From Bradyrhizobium sp. BRP22 (GTDB lineage Bacteria > Pseudomonadota > Alphaproteobacteria > Rhizobiales > Xanthobacteraceae), in contig NZ_JADYVX010000013.1 in assembly GCF_020194175.1 (NCBI RefSeq), positions 109,279 through 173,278 of the forward strand: 64,000 nt of DNA, read 5' to 3'. A model generated the notes under the pieces. The model was not told the DNA's origin and ran no database searches. It worked only from the letters and a program-made list of their open reading frames with translations. Below, one piece after another: positions 29,597-39,800 of this stretch. The translations under genes were made by a program, and so were the position numbers. Position 1 is the stretch's first letter. Each line of letters starts with the position of its first letter.

Positions 29597-30451
29597 GTGA
29601 TCTCTTATGACAAGTTGAAGCCCGTCCAGTTGAGCCGCGACGGTATACGTTTGGCCCACGTTGAGGCCGGACCTGCAGCCGCGCAAGTCCCTCCGCTGCT
29701 CCTTGTGAATGGCTGGACAGGTGACCATGGTATCTTCGCGCCCCAGATCGCCCACTTCGCTCAAAGCCGTCGGGTCGTGGCCGTCAATCTTCGCGGTCAC
29801 GGCTTCAGCGATGCTCCCCGGCAAGACTACACGATCGAAGGATTGGCGGACGATGTCGCTTGGCAGTGCGCGGAACTAAAACTGCACAAGCCCGTTGTCA
29901 TTGGCCACAGCATGGGAGGCCGGATTGCGCTCGAACTTTGCGGCCGCTATCCGGATCTGGCGGCAGGCATGGTGATGATCGATACAATTGTTATGCCACC
30001 CCCGATGTTGCGCGAATCTCCCGAAGTTCGGACGCTGCTGGAAGGCATCGGTGGGCCCGACTATCTGTCGGTCTTAAAGGCGAACGCATGGGAGCTTGGC
30101 TGCGATTTCGAAGATCCCGCACGGCGGAAGATGATCTACGAAACCTATGTACTTCCGCCTTGCGAGAGAATGCCACAGCATGTGGCCCATTCGATGATCC
30201 GGAACGCTATCCTGAACTATGATCCAGTCCCGGCTGCAGAGGCCTGCCGGATCCCCATGGCTTACATTTCGGCCGATGTTCCGCTGGTCAACATGGCACG
30301 TGACCTCGATCGGCTTCAGGAGATCTGTCCACAGCTGGTCATAGCGAAGACGATGCTCGCCGGACATTATAACACGATTGAGGTCGCAGATCAGGTGAAT
30401 GCCATGATCGATCGCTTCCTAACGGTCGGCCTCCATCGGTGCAGACACTGA
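29597..30451 (+). CDS. Alpha/beta-hydrolase
   Basis: 284 residues from GTG 29597, chosen because AGGAGGAAAG sits just upstream; an in-frame ATG at 29558 lacks such a site. The fold is clear: LLLVNGWTGDHGIF (oxyanion region), nucleophile elbow VVIGHSMGGRIALEL, and catalytic His in AGHYNTIEV. It resembles esterases and C-C hydrolases of the 2-hydroxymuconate type; the substrate cannot be told. Third gene of the glycosyltransferase-exporter cassette. Histidine- and cysteine-bearing C-terminus HRCRH is unusual. Confidence 0.85.
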   Translation: MISYDKLKPVQLSRDGIRLAHVEAGPAAAQVPPLLLVNGWTGDHGIFAPQIAHFAQSRRVVAVNLRGHGFSDAPRQDYTIEGLADDVAWQCAELKLHKPVVIGHSMGGRIALELCGRYPDLAAGMVMIDTIVMPPPMLRESPEVRTLLEGIGGPDYLSVLKANAWELGCDFEDPARRKMIYETYVLPPCERMPQHVAHSMIRNAILNYDPVPAAEACRIPMAYISADVPLVNMARDLDRLQEICPQLVIAKTMLAGHYNTIEVADQVNAMIDRFLTVGLHRCRH

Positions 30452-32729
30452 CGTGGAAGCCTTGAGCCGTTCAGGACACTACGAAGCGGTCTTCCCTGGC
30501 AACGGAATGGCGATCCGTTCCGCAGTGCCCGAGACGCAAGTTTGGCGCTTTCCAAGTTCAAGGCGGACAACATCGAACGTGAAGTGAGGCCGCAGTCCCC
30601 GATGTAGAGCCTGGAGGTCGACGGAAGCCGTCTCGCGCAGCGTTCCGTGAGCGCGCATGTGACCGCCGTGGAAGCGAAGGCGCCTAGGCGGAGTGGCTTT
30701 GGCGGATTTTTCAAGGCGATCGCAACGGCGCCGAGGATCAATGGCCTGGCTCTTACGGGCAAACCAACATTCAGAAGGAAGCGGGATTGATTCAGGCCGA
30801 AAAGGACGTGGTCGAGCACATGCTCGAATCATTAACGATCAGCTCTCTGCAGACTGGCGTTGCACCCAGCAACGAACAGGTTACTTATCATTTTGAGCTA
30901 GCATGCGAGAGGGTCGGACTTATCGTTACCCTTGCGTCTACGATCCGGATCTTTAAGCGCCTCGCACGTGAGATCCACAAGGCGCAGTCGGTGCTCGAGT
31001 TCATCGGTCGCGGCGCGGATCAAATGCAGTGAGCGAGCGGATGAGACTCTTTGCACGTGCGCAGCACAAACTTGACCCATTGATCCTCGTCATAGCGGGT
31101 ATCGGTCCCCACTTTGAGTTCTACGTAACCCTATGAGTCTGCTCGGTTCTGGATCACGTTGGGCCTCGAAAACTGTCTACACTGCCGACGAGTTCGCCAT
31201 CGATGAACTCAGCCAGGCGCGCTGAACCTCAGATAAAATAAAGGCTTGATGCCCGCAATTCCAAGCGGCGCGATTAAGCGCATTGGGTTTCTTGCCGGAA
31301 GTCGGTTGAGGGAGTGCAACTAATCAAACCATTTCTGACAACGCGCAGAGGTCCCGATCTTCCAGCCGCTGTGGATCTCAAGGCCGGTCGCGTCGAGTGC
31401 AGAGCTCGTTCGATACCGTTCGAAGCTGCCGCCGAACCTTGAGGTCGCAGAGGCCTGACTCCGTCGCTGCGGTTCTGAGTTGCCTTGATCTCCGGCTAGC
31501 GACGAAAAGGCTAGTTCGAGTTTGCAGCTTCTCAGAACAAAAAGCTCGCCCAATCTATGAAAACGACGTTAGGACGGCCATCGGCGCAGCTTTGATACAC
31601 GCGATCAGCTCTTCGGGCGGGTGACCGGGCTGCCCTCCTATTTCTCGCTGAAGCCGATATTGAGGACGTCTTGCTTCGTCGTCGGCGTGAGTGCCTCTCG
31701 GGCGACATTATGCTCATAATCGGGTTTCGTCCTGCTTCCGATCTTGCCGAGAGTGATCAGGCTCCTCGTCGGCCTTCGAAAATCGTCAGGGGCATTTCGC
31801 ATTCTTGGTGTGATTGCCGAGCTGTGGCCAGACATGTCAGCAATTTGCTCGCTCTGGGAGTGCACATTGGAGAGCAAGAACCGCTCAGAGCGGGACCCTC
31901 TGCCGACCATTTGCACTCCTGAGGAAATTGAGCGCAAGGAGTGGTCCAGCAGTCGCTTCGGCCCGAAATTAATCTTCGAAATTAGGAAAGCCGTATGCCT
32001 ATCATATGCGCCAGTGCCAGGACCAATAACCAGAGCGGCGTGTTCCAGCCGAGGCTGTTAACCCCAGAAAAGCAGTTGGCTTCGGCAGTCGAATCATCAA
32101 TGGAATCTATCTCCCGTTCATTGGAGCCAAGTCTGGCGATAGCCGTGCTGGGTAAGGCCAAACGACACCTCATCGAGTGTGGCCCCCAATTGCAGAATAA
32201 TCTTTTCCCTTCCTGAGTGGTGCCGGGCTTCGACTCCCACAGGAAGCTTAGTGCTAAGGACGCCCTGGTGCTCGAGTCTGTCCCCCGTGAAAGTGTCCGG
32301 ACAACGTCCACCGAGCCCCGTCTGCTGCTTCGGCAATGGGCAATTTGCGACAGCGCGGATGGCACCCGTGCACCAACCAACGGGGCCAGAAATGATCAAG
32401 ACGGTGGGTGCCCGGCAGCTTGCAGGTGGCCAAATCGCGTTGCCCTGCGCGCGCCGTCCGAAAGCAAACGCGTCTCTTGTCCAGAGCGCGCCAAGCTGTT
32501 GCGAATGCGACAAGCGCAAAATCGCAACTTGCGGCTGGCTCAAATCCTGCACTCGCCAAGCCGCAGTAGCGCCAGCCGGTCGAAGACCTCCGAAGTTGCA
32601 GGCGAAGGGAAACGCGAGGTTGCAGAGCACTTGAACCTATTGGTTTGCAAGCTCTCAACTCAATTCCACTGGCGCGTCGTTACGCTTGCGACCGGTCCTC
32701 TTCACACGGCTTTCGACAGAGGTGGAATC
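30452..32729. other. 2.3-kb stretch without a confident gene
   Basis: Only short overlapping frames on both strands. The longest candidates (30787-31032 plus, 31638-31937 minus, 31982-32380 minus) have no family I recognise and no good start sites. No IS ends or RNA genes were seen; this is probably decayed sequence. Confidence 0.4.
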
Positions 32730-33332
32730 ATGCAATCAGCGACCAGAGAGAACGAATCGATCAGGATCGTCTCCCCTGCGAACCGATCGAGGGTCAATGC
32801 CATCCTAACGACAGCCTTTACGATGTGCCCATTCTTGAGGTGGCTCTATCCCGAGCCGGAGCGCTACTTGCGCCATTTCGGCGGATTCATCGAGTATTAC
32901 TGCGGTGACGCATACACCAATCGCAGTGGCGCGTATTTCGATAATGGCGACAAAGGCGCGCTTCTGTGGCAGACCGATAAAATGCATCGAGATGACGCGC
33001 GGATGATGAACTTCCTGCTCGGGAGCGTTCCAGAGGACCGGCGCGCGGAAACCGAAAGGTTATTCGACCAGTTCGGCAGATATCATCCGCAGCAGCCGCA
33101 TTGGTATTTCACCTTGCTTGGCATCGATCCCATGCACCAGCGAGCCAAGCTGGGAGACCGTCTGTTCCGGTATGGCCTCGCGATTTCCGACGAGGCGAAA
33201 GCACTGGCATATGGGGAGGCCACTAGCGTTCACTCGCTTCGGCTGTATGAACGCATGGGATGGAAAGTCATAGGTGAGGTGCAGGTCGGTAGTTCTCCAC
33301 CGGTTTTCCCGATCCTCCGCCATCCCAATTGA
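32730..33332 (+). CDS. GNAT-family N-acetyltransferase
   Basis: 200 residues from ATG 32730, with an AGGTGG site upstream; the longer open frame before it looks noncoding. The fold shows in FTLLGIDPMHQRAKLGDRLF (acetyl-CoA-binding loop, here lacking the full Q/RxxGxG/A) and HSLRLYERMGWKVIGEV near the end. It acetylates an amino group of an unknown small molecule. It lies 91 bp ahead of a broken PLP decarboxylase gene, so a former pathway making and acetylating an amine such as histamine is conceivable but unproven. Confidence 0.8.
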   Translation: MQSATRENESIRIVSPANRSRVNAILTTAFTMCPFLRWLYPEPERYLRHFGGFIEYYCGDAYTNRSGAYFDNGDKGALLWQTDKMHRDDARMMNFLLGSVPEDRRAETERLFDQFGRYHPQQPHWYFTLLGIDPMHQRAKLGDRLFRYGLAISDEAKALAYGEATSVHSLRLYERMGWKVIGEVQVGSSPPVFPILRHPN

Positions 33333-33423
33333 ATGCGGCACGGCTGCCAGCCTTCATGCAGCACGCCTTGCCCGGTCGCCGCCCGAAGGACTTATAATCC
33401 AGCTATTCTGCCGAGACCCATCA

Positions 33424-34577
33424 TGCTAGATCTCCATGATCTCGAACGGCTCGATGATTTGTTCCACTCGATGGAGGAAGCAAACGAGTGTTTTCTCGGC
33501 TATCCATTTGCGAAGGGATTCAACTACGAACCGTTGTGGCGCTTCCTGAAGCTGACGGCCAACAACGTCGGAGATCCGTTCAAATCGGCAACCTACCGCG
33601 TCAGTTCGCGCGTCTTCGAATGCGAAGTCATCGAATTCTTTGCCCGGTTGTTTCGCGCACAATCGGACGAGTCTTGGGGCTATATCACCAACGGAGGCAC
33701 GGAGGGAAACATCTATGGGTTGTATCTGGGTCGAGAGCGGTGTCCGAACGGCATCGTGTACTTCTCGCAAGACACTCATTACAGCGTGAGCAAAGGGGTA
33801 CATTTACTTGGGCTCGAACACTGTGTGGTGCGTTCCGAGCCAAACGGTGAAATGAGCTATGACGACTTATGGCAGCAGGCCGCCCGCGCACGGCATCGAC
33901 CGGCCGTTGTTTCGCAAATATCGGAACCACCATGAAAGAGGGGAAGGACGATGCACGGCGAATCCGCACCGTTCTGCGAGACGTCGGGATCAACAACGTT
34001 CATATCCATTGCGACGCAGCGCTGTGCGGACCGTACGCGCCCCTTCTTGACTCCAAAGCCGGCGTTCGATTTCGCCGAAGGAGCCGACACTATCACCGTC
34101 AGCGGGCACAAGTTCCTCGGCGCGCCGATGCCTTGTGGCGTCGTTCTCACGCGCAAGCAGCATGTAGAGCGCGTAATGCGCGCGATCGATTATATCGGCA
34201 CCTCGGATACCACGTTGAGCGGATCGCGCAATACGTATACGCCCATCGTCCTCTGGTATGCGATCCGTAGTCTGGGTGTCGAGGGGATCAAGCACTCCTT
34301 CCATCAATGTGAGCAGCTCGCGGCCTATGGAGCCGAACAACTCAATGCCCGTGGCGTGAGTGCCTGGCGTAATCCCGATGCGCTGACTGTCGTCTTTCCT
34401 CCTGTCGAAGAGCGCATCAAGAACAAGTGGCAGATTGCGACTCAGGACGTCAGTCATCTGGTCGTTACGCCGGGAACGACCAGACGGCAGATCGATGCGC
34501 TAATCGAAGCGATGACGACCAGCAGGATGAATCTCAAAGGGGCTGACGTTCGTGGTGGCTGCGCATCGCGCGCTTAG
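33424..34577 (+). pseudogene. PLP-dependent histidine-decarboxylase-like gene, two frameshifts
   Basis: From ATG 33424 the frame reads LDDLFHSMEEANECFLGYP, later SWGYITNGGTEGNIYGLYL, the PLP-binding region. Near 33910 the frame changes to one reading ANIGTTMKEGKDD and IHCDAALCGPYAPLL. Near 34050 it changes back and gives VSGHKFLGAPMPCGVVL with the PLP lysine, running to 34577. The two shifts compensate, leaving about 140 bp out of frame, but the first frame meets TGA at 33933. The product would be a group II decarboxylase of about 380 residues, nearest to pyridoxal histidine decarboxylases. Inactive as read, unless both shifts are sequencing errors. Confidence 0.8.
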
Positions 34578-35306
34578 CCTTAACAGCGGAGTAGGTGAGG
34601 TGCTTGGAAACTGTCGGACTTAACAGCGCAGGCGAACAAGCCTGATTGCGTTCTCTCCGACGCTTGACGCCTAAGGCCTGAGCAGAGATAGCCCCTGCAG
34701 AGGGTGTCGCGAATTTGCCACTACGTGCGCACGCTAGGCTGGGTATCGGCCGCATGCCAGGTCCCAGACGAGGCGCGTGTTCGCAAAAACCTTAAAGGCG
34801 CGCGTCCCGCCGTTCCGTCTTGTCAGTTCGCCGCAGAAAAACGGCGCTAGCTTACTCAGCGAGCATGGGGGCGGTCTCATCGATCGGATCCGTACATTTG
34901 GCTAGGCACTTTCGGACAAGGAATTGATGGCGTGGCGTCGCGATTGTCGTCGACCCTGTCGTCTAGACGGAGCACCGGCAGGATGGTTGCCGATCAAGCG
35001 GGAGAAGCAATGGCACAAACGACCGTCGTTAGCCGCAAAAACCCGTCACATCTTGTATTAGTAAACCGTGCGGAGGACGTCGCGTTGAGTAAGGTTAGGC
35101 TGGGTCGATATTGTTGAACTGGTCCATGGACGCATCCCGCTGGCATCGCTCTCTCCCCTACTCACGTTAGCTTACCGACACCTGACGTGGCCTGGCGAAA
35201 GGAGATGAATGATGGTCGGCAAGTGCCTTCTCCAAGGCGCTGCAGTGTGGGTCGCGGAGCCATAGAAAGCGTTGGATGATAAGAGTGTCTTCAACTAAAG
35301 TTTGAG

Positions 35307-35621
35307 CTAGAAAGGGTGGACTGAAAAGTTTGTGGTGCCGTCCGGTGACGGGACGACGACCTCGCCGTCGATGATCCTTGCTGCGTATGTCTTCCGGAAT
35401 CGGTTTGTAGAAAGCATAGCCTCGGGAAAGATCATTCTGGGCGGAATTGTTTTCCGCGGTCTTTGGGTTGGGCTGCCGCCCAAACCGGAGTCTTTTTTAG
35501 CCTGTTTGGCTTTGTCGCGACTAGAGCGATGGTTTTGTAGGAGAACTTCGTCGATCGCAAGTGATGAAAATGTTTGAGCAATGTTTTGCAGCGTCCGCTC
35601 GCCTCCGAATGGGTCTACCAT
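35307..35621 (-). CDS. Hypothetical protein, 104 residues
   Basis: ATG 35621 with a GAGG ten bases upstream opens a frame of 104 codons, polar and lysine/arginine-rich in the middle (SSRDKAKQAKKDSG). No signal peptide or transmembrane segment. Not recognised. It lies in a tts-box-rich region, but on the opposite strand. Confidence 0.3.
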   Translation of the reverse strand: MVDPFGGERTLQNIAQTFSSLAIDEVLLQNHRSSRDKAKQAKKDSGLGGSPTQRPRKTIPPRMIFPEAMLSTNRFRKTYAARIIDGEVVVPSPDGTTNFSVHPF

Positions 35622-36194
35622 GTGATTTAACCTCGGAGGATTGCGCCGTTGCGGCTGCGATGCCGCGGGTTTTTTGACCTTTCCGGAGTCAGGCTACGAA
35701 ACAGTTGCGCCCCGCCTCGACCTGTCGGGCGGATCTTTCTTATCCGACCGCATGCCCAGGTGTGCGAAATCCATGGTTATTCTCAGGTCCTCGGAGCCTA
35801 GTCAGCTTCTGGAAGAAGGCTCGCGCTCAGCCTTTCGGTTCCCGGAAGAACACCGCTCAGGGTAAGCTCGATGGAGGCATTTGAGCCTTTTTAACACTCG
35901 TTCAAATCTCAGGAGTTTGCTTTAAAATGAGACGCCATGCTCCCAGCGGGCGCAGCGAGGAAGCCGAGCGGCAGCTCGGGACGGAGCGCTTGCTTGTTCC
36001 CAACGACATGCTGGCACTTTGCTCGGGACCGAAGGATGGCTGAGCGAGACGCGACGTTTCGTGGACAGACGACTGATCAGAGATCTCTTCACAAGCCGGA
36101 CTGAGCCTTGCGAACCGAAATCTCGCTGGACATCGGACGTCACAGCTTCCGGAATCCATCGGGTCCATGGCTGATCAGGGGCTTCCTGAGGCGC

Positions 36195-36228
36195 GTCAGC
36201 TTCTCGATGGCTAAGCGTTGCTATACAT
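36195..36228 (+). promoter_or_regulatory. tts box 1 upstream of the giant effector
   Basis: GTCAGCTTCTCGATGGCT, then AAGCGTTGCTATACAT. The core matches the tts consensus through TCG, with one change in the AAGC half; the downstream CTA block is one base further away than usual. It reads toward 36812, 584 bp away. Confidence 0.65.
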
Positions 36229-36323
36229 CGAGAGGGCTTGTAGCAAACATTAGTCTCCTATCGATCAGCTGTTCCGCAACCCAGTCCATAATGTGTGATG
36301 GTGGCGCCACTCGTAGCGACTTC

Positions 36324-36355
36324 GTCAGCTTGTTGTCAGCTCCTACAGCTAAGGC
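36324..36355 (+). promoter_or_regulatory. tts box 2 upstream of the giant effector
   Basis: GTCAGCTTGTTGTCAGCT, then CCTACAGCTAAGGCT. It has one core mismatch (TTG for TCG) and correct spacing to the CTA block. It begins 129 bp after tts box 1 and ends 456 bp before the effector start. Confidence 0.65.
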
Positions 36356-36811
36356 TTCGGGCTATCACGGATGGGTACGGGCATCAGACCTCGCGCGGAA
36401 AAACGTGCGGCGAGTGTTGACACCAGGTGAGGTGAGGACGGCTATGCTGATCGCTGCCTATCGAAACAGATTCTGGGCAAGCGAGACCGCTCGGTCGCCA
36501 GCCGGCAAAACCAACGGTTGATTGAGTGTTGCATCGCACTTCCTTGAAAATCGAGCCTGTCTTCCAAGCGGTGGGTATTGCGTGGCTTAGAGGGTTGTGG
36601 CGCTCCAGCTGCAGCATCATTGCAGAAGACGTCCACGAAGCGGCCCGGGATCTGATGGGCGATCGCTCTCACAGTGCGGGCCTCACACCTGACCGGTTCG
36701 CGTCGGCCGGCTGAGTAACGGTTCGGCCTCGTGTCCTTTATCGCGCATCGCAGCGTAGGCTCGCGCCAACCGCCGGTGCTTACAGGTCCTCAATTGCATG
36801 GGAGATGAATC

Positions 36812-39800
36812 TTGACGCGCATTCACGATCGTTGGCGATCGGATATCCCGGGCTCCGATGCCGACGCTAGCCCGCGGGTCGATAGTGAGCGCAATGAATT
36901 AGCCGGAGACGCTCGAGACCAATCATTCAGCTCTGTCTTGCAGGATGTTCGCTCCAAGCCTGAGCAGTGCGGCGCACCACATCGAGAGCAAACCGCGGAG
37001 CGCTCTGACAGCGAACATCGTCGGGTTGGTCGAGGGCGCGAGGGTTTGCACGCTGGCGCTCTCAGTGCGGAGGAGCCGCCGGTGGCTGCCTTTCGAGCTC
37101 AGGCGGGAAGGCGTTTCGAAGGGCTGTACGGGCGCAATCTTCAGGAGCGAGCCCGTCCATCTTACCGTGACGCCCTCGCTCAGGAGCAAGAATCGTCGGG
37201 TATTGGAGCTGGACGCTGGCGTCCAGATCAAGAAACGGCGATTTCCCAAACAGAGGAGATAGCTCGTTACAAACGGGTTATGCCCGAGATGGCGCCCGAA
37301 CCGAAGCGACGTCGTATCGGCGACGTCGTCACCGAGAGCGAGAACCGCCGGTTTAGACCAGATCTTGAGCGGCTAAGTCGCGACCCGAGCTCCGCTCTGG
37401 GCGACGAAGCATTGCAAGCCGATCGAACGTCTGGGAGCTTGCAAAGAGACCCTCTCATTCAACCTGAGCGGTCCGGGCCCGACCTGCGGGGCGGGCCAGT
37501 CAAGCGGCGGATCAGCGAGCTGGTGCCGCACGGGGCGCATGGTCAGGAAGTGCATGGACGTGCGGACCTCGAGCGCTCGAGTCTTCGTAAGGGCATGGAG
37601 ACTCTTGAGCGCGCTTGTCGCGCTCGTGACTTCCATGCATTCTCAATTGCCGTAGTGGACTATACCAAACAGCTGAAGATGCCGATCCTTGCAACTTTCC
37701 TGGAACGGGCCGCGGCTCTGTTTGAAAGTGATTTTATACCTCGATGGGAGGACAATGTACGCGATAACCAAAGCTGGGGTTACGCACTCACCTGCAATGC
37801 GGTGAGCCGGGAGGCGGGCGGTCGGGCGGGCATAGATGCGTGCAAGGCGATGGCAGCTCACGTCTCGCAGCTTGATGACGCACTCATGAGGAAAGTTGAG
37901 CTGAGGGCGCTTTCGCTATTTGCGGTTTCATTCGGGCGGCATCCACAATCGACAACATGCCGTAACGCAACGATCAGGATTGCGAAATTCTTTTGCGAAG
38001 AAAATCTGGTGCTCCAGCATCTGAATGATCTGAGTCTTTCATCGCTCGCGAATGGGTTCAGCAAATGGCCCGAAAGGACGGAGTGTCGCGACGGCATGAT
38101 CGCGATAGCCACCGAGCTCGTTCGCCGCGCCAAAAACAGGACGCTCTCAGATGTCAATCAGCAGCAACTGCCCAGTTTGGTGAACACTTTATGTAAGTGG
38201 CCGAAGGAGGCCATCTGTCGCAAGGCGACTGCGGCGATTGCCGATGAGGTATTTGGTCGCGCGCAACTTTCGGATTATAATTCTCGGGCACTTACGAACC
38301 TAGTCAACGGTTTCAGCAAATGGCCGGAAGAAGCAAGGTGCGAGCGCGCCGCACTCTCAATCGCCAGCGAGGTGACGCGCCGCCAACTAGGTGACTTCGA
38401 CCCACAAGGCTTGGCAAACCTGGTGAACGGTTTCAGCAAGTGGTCCGACCGGCGGCTTGCGCGCCGAGCGGGGGTCGCAATTGCCGCCGAGGTTTTTGGT
38501 CGCGAGCTCTCTGACTTCGCTCCACAGAACCTGGCCCTGCTGGTGAATGGTTTCAGCAAATGGCCGAGAAAAGAAGACTGCCGAGAGGCCACAGTGGCAA
38601 TCGCCCGGGAGATCCAACGGCGGAAGCTACGTGATTTCACCCCACAGGCTTTGGTAAACTTGGTGAACGGTTTCAGCAAGTGGCCCGAGGAAGCGCACTG
38701 TAGAGCGGGCACAGCCGCACTCGCTGGTGAGCTCCTCCGCACTCGTCTGCGCGGGATCACTCGGCCGAGCTTGGCTCTCCTGGTGAACGGTTTCAGCAAG
38801 TGGCCGCATGACTCTAGATGTCACGCAGGCGCGCTAGCCATCGCTCCTGAAATTCTTGAGCTCGCCCGCGGACCCGACGGCCTTTCTGGCTTTACCGAGC
38901 TCAGCCTGGCGAACCTAGTGAACGGCTTCAGCAAGTGGCCGCAAGAGATGGCCTGTCGCAAAGCGGTTGCCGCCGTCGCAGAGGAGATCACCGGTTTCCC
39001 CGACCGTCTATCTCATTGCAGCCAGCAGGACCTGGCCAACCTGGTAAACGGTTTCAGCAAGTGGCCTAAAGAGCTGGCTTGCGAGGAAGCCACAGTCGGA
39101 GTGGCAGACGAGATCCTTGACCGTGCTGGTCGCCACGGCCGGCTCTCTGGCTTTGCTGAGACCTCGCTTGCGAACCTGGTGAATGCGTTCAGCAAATGGC
39201 CTGACCGCACGTCGACTCTTCAAGCCTCAATTGCCGTCGCCGACGAGATCCTCAACCGCCCCGATCGGGTCTTGTCGTTTACTCGACGGGAGTCCTCAAG
39301 TCTGGTGAATGGCTTTAGCAAGTGGCCGAGAGAGGAGAGCTGCCGCCAAGCAACAGCCGCGATCGCCCGCGATCTTCTCGACCGCCACAGGCTCTCCGAC
39401 TTTAATAGCCTGGAGCTGACAAATCTGACGAACGGCTTCAGCAAGTGGCGGTCAGACGAAGACTGTTCCGAGGCCGCAGTCGCTATCGCTCGGGAGATGC
39501 TCCGCCGCCGGCTGTCCGATTTTACTCCGCAGCAACAGGCCGACCTGATGAACAGCTTCATCAAATGGCGCGGAGAGGCGGCATGTAGTCAGGCAATCGT
39601 GCATCTGGCGCGCGACCTGGGTCGAGGAGGCCAGCGATTCGCCGCTTTCACAACGCCTGACCTCAGCAGGATAGCCAATGCCTTAGGGCTAAGTTTCATA
39701 AGGGCGGAGGAAGCTGGAGACATTGCTGACGCCAGCCTGCTGAAAGACCGGCTGCAGCAGCTGGTCCATTACTTGAATTATGCAAATGATCGGCTCGAGC

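Larger units (their letters stand above)
34578..36811. other. 2.2-kb stretch upstream of the giant effector
   Basis: Holds two tts boxes (36195 and 36324), a weaker look-alike at 35801 and one possible small gene on the minus strand (35307-35621). The 460 bp between the second tts box and the effector start contain only short frames without family matches, so it may be a long leader or contain an unrecognised small gene. Confidence 0.5.

Noticed and set aside
32254..32658. 134-codon minus-strand frame with a GFEPAASCDFALV-like segment
   Set aside because: Such strings often arise as artefactual translations in annotation; there is no start site or domain, and the frames on both strands overlap.
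35801..35833. tts-box look-alike (GTCAGCTTCTGGAAGAAGG)
   Set aside because: TCG and the AGC half are both altered and no gene follows; too weak to call.
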